Below are positions 5,976 through 12,245 of a stretch of 12,283 nucleotides of DNA, piece after piece. Source of the stretch: Planctomycetota bacterium (GTDB lineage: Bacteria; Planctomycetota; Planctomycetia; Pirellulales; Lacipirellulaceae); contig JAADIN010000077.1 of assembly GCA_013151315.1 (NCBI GenBank), positions 1 to 12,283 of the forward strand, in the 5' to 3' direction. The notes beneath the pieces are model-generated. The model had not been told where the DNA came from. It ran no database searches and saw only the letters and a list, made by a program, of their open reading frames with translations. The position numbers and the translations under genes were made by a program. The first letter of the stretch is position 1, and each line of letters opens with the position of its first letter.

Positions 5976-6096
5976 GCCCGCGGGAAACGCGAAAGTACGG
6001 TTTTAACAAGCATTCAACCGGTCTGTTCTCTGGTGGATAGGCAAAGATCCATTCGTAGTGAAAAAATTTTCGCGTTTTTTCGCGCGTTTCGCGGGC
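5976..6096. repeat. Inverted CGCGAAA-type repeat upstream of pyrG
   Basis: The arms 5976-5995 and 6077-6096 share GCCCGCG plus AAACGCG and AAA in inverted order, differing by two small shifts, with about 80 nt between them. The right side continues with more CGCG and poly-T words (6060-6090). Length and origin are uncertain. Confidence 0.35.
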
Positions 6097-6134
6097 CTGT
6101 TTTTTCCCTCGTGTTTTGCGACAAAAGCCCAACG

Positions 6135-6170
6135 ATTCGGCATTCCGAACTCCGAATTCCGCATTCGCCG
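6135..6170. repeat. ATTCCGAATT-type degenerate repeat
   Basis: The stretch is built from variants of ATTCCG (attcgg, attccg, ctccg, attccg, attcg) at about 8-10 bp spacing. Similar text occurs before the ferredoxin gene (12120-12245). It looks like one family of low-complexity intergenic repeat. Confidence 0.4.
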
Positions 6171-6269
6171 GTCCCTTCCACTGCAACACCCTCGCGCGGT
6201 AGAATGGCCGATCGGATAGACAACCGTTCACGATATGAACCAACGCCTAACAACTAGCAACTTTTTTCC

Positions 6270-7955
6270 ATGACCAAACATATCTTCGTAACTGGCGGCG
6301 TCGTCAGCTCTTTAGGAAAAGGGCTCACCAGCGCCTCGGTCGGCATGTTGCTCGAACAGCGCGGGCTCACCGTCCGGATGCAGAAGCTCGACCCGTACAT
6401 CAACGTCGATCCCGGCACGATGAGCCCCTACCAGCACGGCGAAGTCTATGTCCTCGACGATGGTAGCGAAACCGACCTCGACCTGGGCCACTACGAACGC
6501 TTTACCCATTCGCCGCTCACTCGCGATTCCAACTACACCACCGGCCAGATTTATCAGTCGGTCATCAACAAAGAACGCCGGGGCGAGTTTCTCGGCAAGA
6601 CGGTGCAGGTGATTCCCCACATCACCAACGAAATCAAATCGGTCATCCACAAGGTGGCCGACGAGTCGGTCGACGTCGTGATTACCGAAATCGGCGGCAC
6701 AGTCGGCGACATCGAAAGTCTTCCCTTCCTCGAGGCAATTCGACAATTTTCCTTGGACGTCGGCAAAGAAAATTGCCTCTACCTGCATCTTACCTTGGTG
6801 CCGTATCTCAAGGCGGCTCGAGAACTAAAAACCAAACCGACCCAACATTCGGTCGGCCAATTACGCGAGATCGGCATCCAACCCGACATCCTCGTTTGCC
6901 GAACCGAGCAGCCAATGAGTCGCGAAGAGTGCGAGAAAATCGCCCTCTTCTGCAACATCGAACTCGAAGCCGTGATCGAAGAGCGGGACAAAGACTTTTC
7001 GATCTACGAAGTGCCGCTCAGCCTATTCGATCACCGGCTTGACGCACAAATTTGCCAAAAATTGGGCCTGCAAACCCACGAGCCCGATCTCGAAATGTGG
7101 CGCAACCTGCTCCAGCGGCTACGCAATCCGCAGCACGAAGTGAGCATTGCGGTCGTCGGGAAATATGCCGACCATCGGGATGCCTACAAATCGATTTACG
7201 AAGCGCTCGACCATGCCGGCATGGCCAACACGGCACAGATTCGCTTGGCTCGAATTCGGAGCGAAGACGTCGAATCGGAGGGCCCCGAGCGGCTGCTTGC
7301 CGGCTACGACGGCATACTTGTTCCCGGCGGTTTTGGCGAACGGGGCGTCGAAGGCAAAGTCGCCGCGGTTCGCTATGCTCGCGAGAAGGGCATTCCGTTT
7401 TTCGGCATCTGTCTCGGAATGCAGTGTGCGGTCGTCGAGTTTGCCCGCAATGTGTGCGAACTCGAGGGGGCCCATTCGACCGAGTTCGACAAAGAGACGG
7501 CCCACCCGGTAATCTGCCTACTCGACGACCAACAAGCGATCACCGACAAGGGCGGCACGATGCGTTTAGGCGCCCAGCCCGCCAAGCTCAGCCCTGGCAG
7601 TCACGCGGCCGAGTGTTACGGAGCAGAAGAAATTTCCGAGCGACATCGGCACCGATACGAAGTCAACAATATCTACCGCGGCCAGTTTGTTGCGAACGGA
7701 TTGCTGATTTCCGGTACTAGCCCCGACGACTCGCTGGTCGAAATCGTCGAGCTTCCCGAGCACCGCTGGTTTGTCGCGGTACAGTATCATCCCGAGTTCA
7801 AATCGAAGCCAACCGCTGCCCACCCGTTGTTCCAAGGTTTTGTCAAAGCAACCATCGGCTACCACACCGCCAAGCACGGCAAAACGTCAAGCGAGCCGGC
7901 TCGTCCCGAGCCCGAATACCCAAACCCGAATGCCCCCCTCGACATAAAAACATGA
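6270..7955 (+). CDS. pyrG: CTP synthase (glutamine-hydrolysing)
   Basis: This encodes 561 residues, close to the family norm, and makes CTP from UTP, ATP and glutamine. The N-terminal amidoligase domain (about 1-268) begins KHIFVTGGVVSSLGKGLTSA with the P-loop-like motif. It carries DPYINVDPGTM (41-51), the Mg/ATP motif ITEIGGTVGDIES (138-150), and the UTP-site KTKPTQHSV (187-195). The C-terminal class I glutamine amidotransferase domain (about 290-535) has PGGFGERG (352-359), the nucleophile Cys381 in FFGICLGMQ, and His507/Glu509 in QYHPEF. All catalytic parts are present. A Pro-rich tail (about 540-561) follows. The start is fixed by homology at MTKHIFVTGG; no Shine-Dalgarno is evident. The stop overlaps the start of the DUF1844 gene (ATGA), so the two are probably translationally coupled. 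Divergent pyrC makes this a small pyrimidine locus. Confidence 0.98.
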   Translation: MTKHIFVTGGVVSSLGKGLTSASVGMLLEQRGLTVRMQKLDPYINVDPGTMSPYQHGEVYVLDDGSETDLDLGHYERFTHSPLTRDSNYTTGQIYQSVINKERRGEFLGKTVQVIPHITNEIKSVIHKVADESVDVVITEIGGTVGDIESLPFLEAIRQFSLDVGKENCLYLHLTLVPYLKAARELKTKPTQHSVGQLREIGIQPDILVCRTEQPMSREECEKIALFCNIELEAVIEERDKDFSIYEVPLSLFDHRLDAQICQKLGLQTHEPDLEMWRNLLQRLRNPQHEVSIAVVGKYADHRDAYKSIYEALDHAGMANTAQIRLARIRSEDVESEGPERLLAGYDGILVPGGFGERGVEGKVAAVRYAREKGIPFFGICLGMQCAVVEFARNVCELEGAHSTEFDKETAHPVICLLDDQQAITDKGGTMRLGAQPAKLSPGSHAAECYGAEEISERHRHRYEVNNIYRGQFVANGLLISGTSPDDSLVEIVELPEHRWFVAVQYHPEFKSKPTAAHPLFQGFVKATIGYHTAKHGKTSSEPARPEPEYPNPNAPLDIKT

Positions 7956-8338
7956 GCGAAGACAAGAAAATTATTATCGACGACGACTGGAAGAGCCAAG
8001 TCGCGGCCGAGAAAGAAGAGCTCAAGCGAGAAGCAGAAGAGCAGCCGGCCGAGTCGCCTCCGTCACAGGAAATGCCGCCTCAGGAAATGCCGCCCGCTTC
8101 GTTCGAGATGCTCATGACGATGTTTGCGACCGAGGCCATGGCCGCCCTAGGGCAATTGCCCAATCCGATGACCAACGAGCTCTCGATCAACATCGAACAT
8201 GCGCGTTACGCAATCGACATGTTGCAGATGCTCGAAGAGAAGACCAAGGGAAATCTGGAGCCTAACGAAGCGAAGACACTCGAAGATCTGCTCCATCAAC
8301 TACGGATGCTGTTTGTAGCACAAAAACCGGCCACTTAA
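7952..8338 (+). CDS. DUF1844 domain-containing protein
   Basis: This encodes 128 residues. A charged, Glu/Lys-rich N-terminus (1-35) and a short Pro/Met linker (QEMPPQEMPP, 39-48) precede the DUF1844 region (about 50-122). That region has SFEMLMTMFATEAMAALGQLP (50-70) and NIEHARYAIDMLQMLEEKTKGNLEPNEAK-type text, the usual helical hallmark of the family. Function is unknown; in planctomycetes and other groups the domain is found near housekeeping genes. The ATG overlaps the pyrG stop by four bases, so it depends on pyrG transcription. The linker is encoded by a 15-bp tandem duplication (8066-8080 and 8081-8095, one difference). Confidence 0.88.
   Translation: MSEDKKIIIDDDWKSQVAAEKEELKREAEEQPAESPPSQEMPPQEMPPASFEMLMTMFATEAMAALGQLPNPMTNELSINIEHARYAIDMLQMLEEKTKGNLEPNEAKTLEDLLHQLRMLFVAQKPAT
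8066..8095 (+). repeat. 15-bp in-frame tandem duplication in the DUF1844 gene
   Basis: CAGGAAATGCCGCCT is followed directly by CAGGAAATGCCGCCC. The two units encode QEMPP twice in the disordered linker, consistent with replication slippage. Confidence 0.7.
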
Positions 8339-8801
8339 AAAGCCATGTCCGGCCCGCAAAAGTCGAGAGCCCTTCCAAAACCGACTTGCCTCCATCCTCT
8401 ATTACAACCTTTCGCCAATACTGCACTGTGCTAGTGCCAGTCGGCGGTATTCCAAATCCCAGAGACCGACGGCACCTAGGGCAATTGGATTGGTGGACTC
8501 TCAATCCAGGCACCTTCGATTTTACAAAAAAATCGGGAAAAGGAACCCTGGCCTCTTTGGTTCTCTGCTTTCCATGCGACAATCCGGGATTGAGCCAGTT
8601 GGGCCCCAGGAGCCTCAGGCAAGGAACTCGCAATTGAGGAAGAAACGAGGATTCGAGCGAAATCCTAGGAGCTTTCCGACTCTTCGCTAGCTGATAGCAA
8701 GGTGCTCGCTTGCCTTGTGGAAGGTAGGCGATTTCCTTACTATCCGCGAGCTTTGGAGTGTGCTTGTATTGCTGTTATCCCCTGGGACCTGTGCTGTAAA
8801 T
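8339..8801 (+). other. Hairpin-rich 463-nt spacer, candidate structured leader or ncRNA
   Basis: No convincing gene is present; weak frames on both strands lack recognisable protein features. Several stems occur in a row. First, CTAG-TGCC-a-GTCGG (8431-8444) pairs with CCGAC-GGCA-c-CTAG (8466-8479), 13 pairs with one bulge on each side. Then come TGGATTG/CAATCCA (8486-8492/8502-8508), GATTTT/AAAATC (8518-8523/8529-8534), and CAATCC-g-GGATTG (8580-8592). AGGATT/AATCCT (8648-8653/8661-8666) follows, and last CGCTTGCCTT-gtgg-AAGGTAGGCG (8707-8730). The last is complete only if two G-U pairs on the plus strand are allowed, which favours an RNA read in that direction. GGATTG/CAATCC occurs twice in each orientation, so alternative pairings are possible. 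Confidence 0.4.
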
Positions 8802-9296
8802 ATGTTGCTTGAATATGAGGTCAAAAGCGGTAGCCGCTGTTGCTGTGTTACGCAGAATGCGCTGAAACCTGGAGATGTATTTTTCTCGGTGCTGGAGTTG
8901 CAAGGCGACAAGTTTCTACGGCACGACTACTGCGTCGAAGCTTGGCCCGGCCCGCCCGAAGATTGCCTCGGATGGTGGCGCTCGCGGGTGCCTACCGGAG
9001 ACGAGACGAAACCCAAATTAGCTCCTGCCGATGTCATGCTGAATCTGTTTGCCGCATTAGCCGAGCGGACTGAGGACCTCGAGTTTCGCTACCTGCTTGG
9101 GCTCTTACTCCTGCGGCGTCGCGTGCTGCGTCGAGACGACTCGAAGCAAGACGACGCCGGTCGAGAAGTGCTTGTGCTTCATTGTCGTCGTCGAGACGAG
9201 CAATACGAGCTCGTCGTCGCAGAGCCCGATGCCGAGCAGGCCAAGCAGCTCCAACAGCGAATGATCGACCTGCTGTATGGAAATGATAGTCCATGA
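8802..9296 (+). CDS. Uncharacterised protein, probably conserved in planctomycetes
   Basis: This encodes 164 residues; I do not recognise a named domain. The N-terminal half has a Cys cluster (RCCCVTQ, 12-18), then LKPGDVFFSVL (21-31), LRHDYCVEAWPGPPEDCLGWWRSRVP-like text (39-64) rich in Trp, Arg and Cys, and a helical part. The latter includes EFRYLLGLLLLRRRVLR (94-110), which looks amphipathic and basic rather than transmembrane. The C-terminal part (about 122-160) reads like a beta segment plus helix. Planctomycete homologues with the same order are a memory-based impression. I start at ATG 8802; the frame is open to a TTG at 8715, but that start sits inside a hairpin. There is no clear Shine-Dalgarno. 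Its stop TGA overlaps the next gene's ATG, so the two are probably coupled, and the LolA-like partner suggests an envelope link. Confidence 0.75.
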   Translation: MLLEYEVKSGSRCCCVTQNALKPGDVFFSVLELQGDKFLRHDYCVEAWPGPPEDCLGWWRSRVPTGDETKPKLAPADVMLNLFAALAERTEDLEFRYLLGLLLLRRRVLRRDDSKQDDAGREVLVLHCRRRDEQYELVVAEPDAEQAKQLQQRMIDLLYGNDSP

Positions 9297-9389
9297 CGAA
9301 TGACCGAATGACGAATGACGAAATACCAACCGTAGCGACCGGTGCGTGCTTAGCCACCTCCCCCCATTCGCCATTCGGTCATTCGTCAT
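9293..9389. repeat. Large inverted repeat (25-bp arms, ATGACGAATG family) spanning a gene junction
   Basis: The left arm 9293-9317 and the reverse complement of 9365-9389 agree at 24 of 25 positions; a 47-nt loop separates them. The arms are themselves built of 7-8 bp units ATGACGA/ATGACCGA. The left arm supplies the stop codon of the upstream gene and the first start codon of the downstream gene. It is probably a mobile or REP-like intergenic element; from memory the ATGACGAATGACGAATG text is common in planctomycetes. Confidence 0.6.
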
Positions 9390-10450
9390 TTCCCTGCTGC
9401 CTACTGCTACTGATGGTCGTGTTCTGCTGCTCCGGCGCTACGTGTTCTCGGTCGTTGCGAAACCCCTTCGCACCGCTAGGGCCCCCAGCGCCAAACGTGC
9501 TTGCCGCCGGCGCTTCGATCGATCAAGTCATCTCTGCCGTAAACCTCAACGCGGGTCGAATTCAAAGTTACCAAACCAACAATGCTTCGATCACTGTCCC
9601 TGGAATGCCCGCGATTCCCTTGCTTCGCGGAAACATCGTTGCTCAAAGGCCCGGCCGGTTGCGCCTTCAGGCATCGACCGCACTTACGGGGCCTGAAGTC
9701 GACATGGGGAGCAACGACGAGCTGTTTTGGTTTTGGGTGAAAAGGAACGAACCGCCATCGCTCTACTTCTCGCGCCACGATCAGTTCGTCGGCAGCGCCG
9801 CCCAGCAAGTGATGCCAATCGACCCAAAATGGCTTCTCGATGCGCTCGGGATGGCGCAGTTTTCTCCTAACGACCAGCACCAAGGGCCTTTGCCACACGG
9901 CGATGGGACGTTGGAAGTTCGCTCGATCATTCAGTCGCCTACGGGCACCCTGACCAAGAGCACGGTCATCGACGCCAGCCGAGCCTGGGTGCTCGAGCAA
10001 CATGTCTACGACAGCGGAGGGCAGCTCATGGTCAGCTCTCGCGCTCGTCGACACCGTTTCTACCCAGCAATGGGCGTCTCGCTGCCGCAAGAGATTGAAA
10101 TCCGGGTACCAGCGATGCAGTTAGCGCTGACGATCGACGTGGGCACGGTCCTTCTAAATCAGGTGGCCGAGAATCCAGCTCTGTGGACGCTGCCCGTCTT
10201 GAACGGCTATCCACAAATCGATTTAGGGTCAGCGCCCCCGGGAGCAGTTCCTGCCGTCGGTAGCGCCAGTTACTCTGCTCCAGCCAAGGGTCCGTCGGTG
10301 GTTGCCACACCTGCGGTGGCACTTCGTCCGCCCGCTTTCCCAGCACCAGTTAGCATCATCGTTCCGCCTTCGGCAGCCGAACTGCAACCGGTGACCCAAC
10401 AGCTTCCGCCAGGCGGAATCCGAGCCAATGCGGAATTGGGATTGCGTTAG
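9293..10450 (+). CDS. LolA/DUF4292-like outer-membrane lipoprotein-type protein
   Basis: This encodes up to 385 residues. A hydrophobic Cys-rich stretch (PCCLLLLMVVFCCSGATC, 34-51) looks like a lipoprotein signal peptide, although no perfect lipobox is present; the likely acylated Cys is 45, 46 or 51. The mature part has the LolA/DUF4292 style beta-rich fold: an N-terminal helix (IDQVISAVNLNAGRIQSYQ, 76-94), a strand pair ending in LRGNIVAQRPGRLRLQA (109-125), SNDELFWFWVKR (138-149), and further amphipathic strands to about 300. A Pro/Ala-rich low-complexity tail follows (about 310-380). Such proteins carry or anchor lipids or lipoproteins at the outer membrane. The first 30 or so residues are translated from an inverted repeat and are unlikely to be conserved. 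The start could also be ATG 9308; ATG 9413 would cut the signal peptide. The stop overlaps the convergent gene by four bases. Confidence 0.75.
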   Translation: MTNDRMTNDEIPTVATGACLATSPHSPFGHSSFPCCLLLLMVVFCCSGATCSRSLRNPFAPLGPPAPNVLAAGASIDQVISAVNLNAGRIQSYQTNNASITVPGMPAIPLLRGNIVAQRPGRLRLQASTALTGPEVDMGSNDELFWFWVKRNEPPSLYFSRHDQFVGSAAQQVMPIDPKWLLDALGMAQFSPNDQHQGPLPHGDGTLEVRSIIQSPTGTLTKSTVIDASRAWVLEQHVYDSGGQLMVSSRARRHRFYPAMGVSLPQEIEIRVPAMQLALTIDVGTVLLNQVAENPALWTLPVLNGYPQIDLGSAPPGAVPAVGSASYSAPAKGPSVVATPAVALRPPAFPAPVSIIVPPSAAELQPVTQQLPPGGIRANAELGLR

Positions 10451-10752
10451 TTTTGGCTGAAGTCGAACTGCTGGGCAGTCGGTCGGCCTAGTGGGTTCTT
10501 AAGATAGCGCTGTCGACAGTCGCCGCAAAGGTCGTAGCGAGCATGGTGATAGACCTCGTCGCATATCGCTTCGCTTTCCGTTGCATCGAGATGTTCAAGG
10601 ATATCATGAATTTCTAGCAGATGGTCTCGGTCTTCGCTCAGGTCGTCTTCGATCGGATCGAGTGAAGCATAAACTTCGAGACGGACAACATAGCGTACGC
10701 TATTTTCGGAATCGAGGGGTCGTTTGCAACCGTCGCATGTGTAGTTGATCAC
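10447..10752 (-). CDS. Small CxxC/CxxC protein, putative zinc-ribbon, unknown function
   Basis: This encodes 101 residues. I start at GTG 10752 because AGAGGA stands at normal distance upstream and the conserved-looking text begins there (INYTCDGCKRPLDS); the frame runs on to 10815 without better support. Two knuckles, CDGC (6-9) and CGDC (76-79), probably bind one zinc. Between them lie a strand-like YVVRLEVYAS (21-30), an acidic linker with DRDHLLEIHDILEHL (41-55), and EVYHHARYDLC (66-76). The ending KNPLGR (85-90) follows. From memory a protein of this form, with the same CxxC spacing and a LKDPLGR-like ending, is found widely in planctomycetes without known function. It ends against the lipoprotein gene, with stop codons overlapping (TTAG, 10447-10450). 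Confidence 0.8.
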   Translation of the reverse strand: MINYTCDGCKRPLDSENSVRYVVRLEVYASLDPIEDDLSEDRDHLLEIHDILEHLDATESEAICDEVYHHARYDLCGDCRQRYLKNPLGRPTAQQFDFSQN

Positions 10753-11129
10753 CGTACCAGTTCCTCTGAGATGACATGTCCGACCAAAACATCCGCCGTA
10801 AGGTTTGTCCCCCACGCAGATGTCTCTACCCTCATCCTAGCGAGAATCAACGACCGGGAGCAAGACAATCTTGGAATTGTTTTTGAGATCGCCTTTTCTT
10901 TCAAGCATGGTTCAAAATATTTTTTCAGTGTCGACTTCCTTGACAAAAAAAAAGCGGGAGACGGCAAACCGTGTGCCGATTCCTCTGTTGCCAAGCCATT
11001 TTGCCGACTTGGGACCAATCTCTCTTCTGAGAGCAAGCAGAATTGCCCGCTGGTCTTGTTACCCAGCTCTCATTAGAATGGAAGCACGCAGATCGGAAGC
11101 CCAGAGCGCCCAAGAGGACTGGTGAAGCT
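10753..11129. other. Divergent spacer between the CxxC-protein and HNH genes
   Basis: These 377 nt hold no supported gene; overlapping frames on both strands give no recognisable protein. A TTGACA followed by a run of nine A (about 10939-10953) has no matching -10. TAGAAT (11074-11079) could be the HNH gene's -10, with a poor -35. Small hairpins: CGGCA/TGCCG (10962-10966/10974-10978) and CTCTC-TTCT-GAGAG (11020-11033). Confidence 0.5.
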
Positions 11130-11762
11130 ATGTCGATCGTTCAGGCCAGCGGACTCAATTCGAGTGTTTTAGTACTCAATCGCCAGTACATGGCGATCCA
11201 TGTGGTCGGCGTACGCCGAGCGTTTGGGCTCCTGCTCAACCAACTGGCCGAAGTGATCCACCTTGAGGAGGGGCAGTACGGCAACCACGATTTTCAGTCG
11301 TGGCGAGAGATCAGCGAGCTCAAAGCGGCTTTTAAGGAGCCCAACGAAGATTGGGTGCGAAGCGTCAACTTCGAAGTCTGCGTCCCTCGGATTTTACGGC
11401 TACTGCACTACGACCGCTTGCCCAAACAACGCGTACGACTCAACCGGCGGAACATCTTTGCTCGCGACGCAAACCGCTGCCAGTACTGCGGCAAACGGTT
11501 TGTTACAAGCGAACTGAGCCTCGACCACGTCGTGCCGACTTGCCTTGGCGGTGGTACGAGTTGGGAAAACTTGGTCTGCGCTTGCGTGAAGTGCAATGTG
11601 CGCAAAGGAGGGCGAACCCCAAAACAAGCCCACATGAAGCTTATTTGCAAGCCCGTACGGCCCAAGCGCAGCCCCGTGCTCGCGATGAAGCTAGGCAATC
11701 CCAAGTATGCCAGTTGGAAGACGTTCCTCGACGCAGCCTACTGGTCGGTCGACCTAAAATGA
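11130..11762 (+). CDS. HNH endonuclease family protein
   Basis: This encodes 210 residues. The N-terminal part (1-105) has SSVLVLNRQYMAIHVVGVRRAFGLLL-like text (11-36), a feature of the stand-alone HNH family found in many bacteria, then a helical region with NFEVCVPRILRLLHYDRLPK (80-99). The HNH domain follows: CQYCGKRF (117-124), LDHVVPTCLGGGTSWENLVCAC (131-152), and CVKCNVRKGGRTPKQA (152-167). His133 is the likely general base and Asn147 the second signature residue; Cys117, 120, 152 and 155 make the structural zinc site. The set is complete. Cellular role is unknown; proteins of this type are usually chromosomal, and no partner restriction or phage gene is nearby. I start at ATG 11130, with AAGAGGA about 11 bases upstream, because upstream residues look non-conserved. 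Confidence 0.9.
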   Translation: MSIVQASGLNSSVLVLNRQYMAIHVVGVRRAFGLLLNQLAEVIHLEEGQYGNHDFQSWREISELKAAFKEPNEDWVRSVNFEVCVPRILRLLHYDRLPKQRVRLNRRNIFARDANRCQYCGKRFVTSELSLDHVVPTCLGGGTSWENLVCACVKCNVRKGGRTPKQAHMKLICKPVRPKRSPVLAMKLGNPKYASWKTFLDAAYWSVDLK

Positions 11763-11770
11763 ATGAGCGA

Positions 11771-11823
11771 TTAGTTGTTAGTGAAAATCGTCAGCACGAA
11801 CGACTAATTTTCCTAACGCCTAA
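11771..11823. terminator. Stem-loop between convergent genes, probable bidirectional terminator
   Basis: TTAG (11771-11774), GTTAG (11777-11781), GAAAAT (11783-11788) and GTC (11790-11792) pair in order with CTAA (11820-11823), CTAAC (11813-11817), ATTTTC (11807-11812) and GAC (11802-11804). That gives 18 Watson-Crick pairs with small internal loops and a 9-nt apical loop. The foot includes the ferredoxin stop codon. It is AT-rich and not a classic GC stem plus T-run. Confidence 0.45.
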
Positions 11824-12098
11824 TTATCGACCAATGGCTCTTTTTTCTCGGTAATCACCGGAAGCGTGAGGGACATCTCGGCATTGAGCTCGGTAAAGGC
11901 GGCCCATTCTTCTGGCACATTGTCCTCATGGAAAATGGCCTCCACGGGACATTCTGGCACACAGGCCTCGCAGTCGATACATTCTTCGGCATGAATGTAC
12001 AGAATCTGCTCGCCTTCGTAGAAGCACTCTACAGGGCAAACGACTACGCAATCCGTGTATTTGCAGCCGAAACAGGGTTCGCAAACTACGTGAGTCAT
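11820..12098 (-). CDS. fdxA: Seven-iron ferredoxin ([3Fe-4S][4Fe-4S], FdxA type)
   Basis: This encodes 92 residues. The cysteine pattern matches Azotobacter ferredoxin I. CFGCKYTDCVVVCP (9-22) gives C-x2-C-x4-C-x3-CP, with Cys9, 17 and 50 for the 3Fe cluster. Cys40, 43, 46 (CIDCEAC) and Cys21 are for the 4Fe cluster, and Cys25 (VECFYEG) is the free cysteine of this class. The C-terminal region with LNAEMS and ITEKKEPL also follows the family. It is a soluble electron carrier; its partners are not visible here. ATG 12098 is supported by homology at MTHVV and by AGGGGAGA about 10 bases upstream; the frame upstream of it is leader sequence. It converges with the HNH gene across a stem-loop. Confidence 0.95.
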   Translation of the reverse strand: MTHVVCEPCFGCKYTDCVVVCPVECFYEGEQILYIHAEECIDCEACVPECPVEAIFHEDNVPEEWAAFTELNAEMSLTLPVITEKKEPLVDN

Positions 12099-12119
12099 GT
12101 CTTTGAGTCTCCCCTTGGT

Positions 12120-12245
12120 AAATTCGGAATTGAGAATTCGGACTGCGGAATAAGGGATAAAAAGGCCCCCTCGAAACCCGCATTCGCAATGATACCTGTA
12201 TCGGCAGCCTTTAGGCAAGTGTTTACTTGGGAATTCGGATTGCCG
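12120..12245. repeat. ATTCGG/TTCCGAATT-type repeats before the ferredoxin gene
   Basis: Copies of AATTCGG occur near 12121, 12136 and 12232, with related words around them. They resemble the stretch at 6135-6170. They lie in the predicted leader and upstream of the ferredoxin promoter. Confidence 0.35.
12189..12218 (-). promoter_or_regulatory. Sigma70-like promoter for the ferredoxin gene
   Basis: On the minus strand, TTGCCT (12218-12213, four of six), an 18-bp spacer and TATCAT (12194-12189, five of six) fit sigma70. The start would be near 12182, leaving a leader of about 84 nt. Consensus match only. Confidence 0.4.

Larger units (their letters stand above)
5856..6269. other. Repeat-rich divergent spacer between pyrC and pyrG
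   Basis: These 414 nt hold no convincing gene. On the minus strand, TACAAT (5896-5891) could be the pyrC -10, with a poor -35. On the plus strand, TAGAAT (6200-6205) could be the pyrG -10, again with a poor -35. GCCCGCG (5976-5982) and CGCGGGC (6090-6096) form an inverted pair, each followed inward by AAACGCG-type words, so roughly 5976-5995 mirrors 6077-6096. An ATTCCGAATTCCG-like stretch fills about 6135-6168. Such cgcgaaa and attccga strings recur between genes in this window and, from memory, in planctomycete genomes. Confidence 0.5.

Noticed and set aside
5761..6243. Minus-strand frame of 160 residues upstream of pyrC
   Set aside because: Its translation is made of repeat-derived Arg/Lys-rich text from the CGCGAAA and ATTCCG strings; no gene features.
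8431..8534. A tRNA-like arrangement of stems
   Set aside because: Stem lengths and spacings do not fit a cloverleaf, and there is no T-loop consensus or 7-bp acceptor stem.
8262..8637. Overlapping frames on both strands in the 8339-8801 spacer
   Set aside because: Neither has a Shine-Dalgarno or domain-like pattern; the region is better described by its hairpins.
8715..8801. TTG start extending the unrecognised gene by 29 residues
   Set aside because: The TTG is inside the 8707-8730 hairpin and lacks a ribosome binding site; the ATG at 8802 is preferred, although the extension has a hydrophobic stretch.
9034..9389. Minus-strand frames ending in the inverted repeat
   Set aside because: They are antisense shadows of the 8802-9296 gene and begin with repeat-encoded residues.
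10749..11036. 95-residue minus-strand frame upstream of the CxxC gene
   Set aside because: No recognisable domain; it overlaps the start and Shine-Dalgarno of the CxxC gene in another frame.
11130..11762. Homing endonuclease or restriction-system reading of the HNH gene
   Set aside because: It interrupts no gene, has no methyltransferase or phage neighbour, and its N-terminal region matches the stand-alone chromosomal family.
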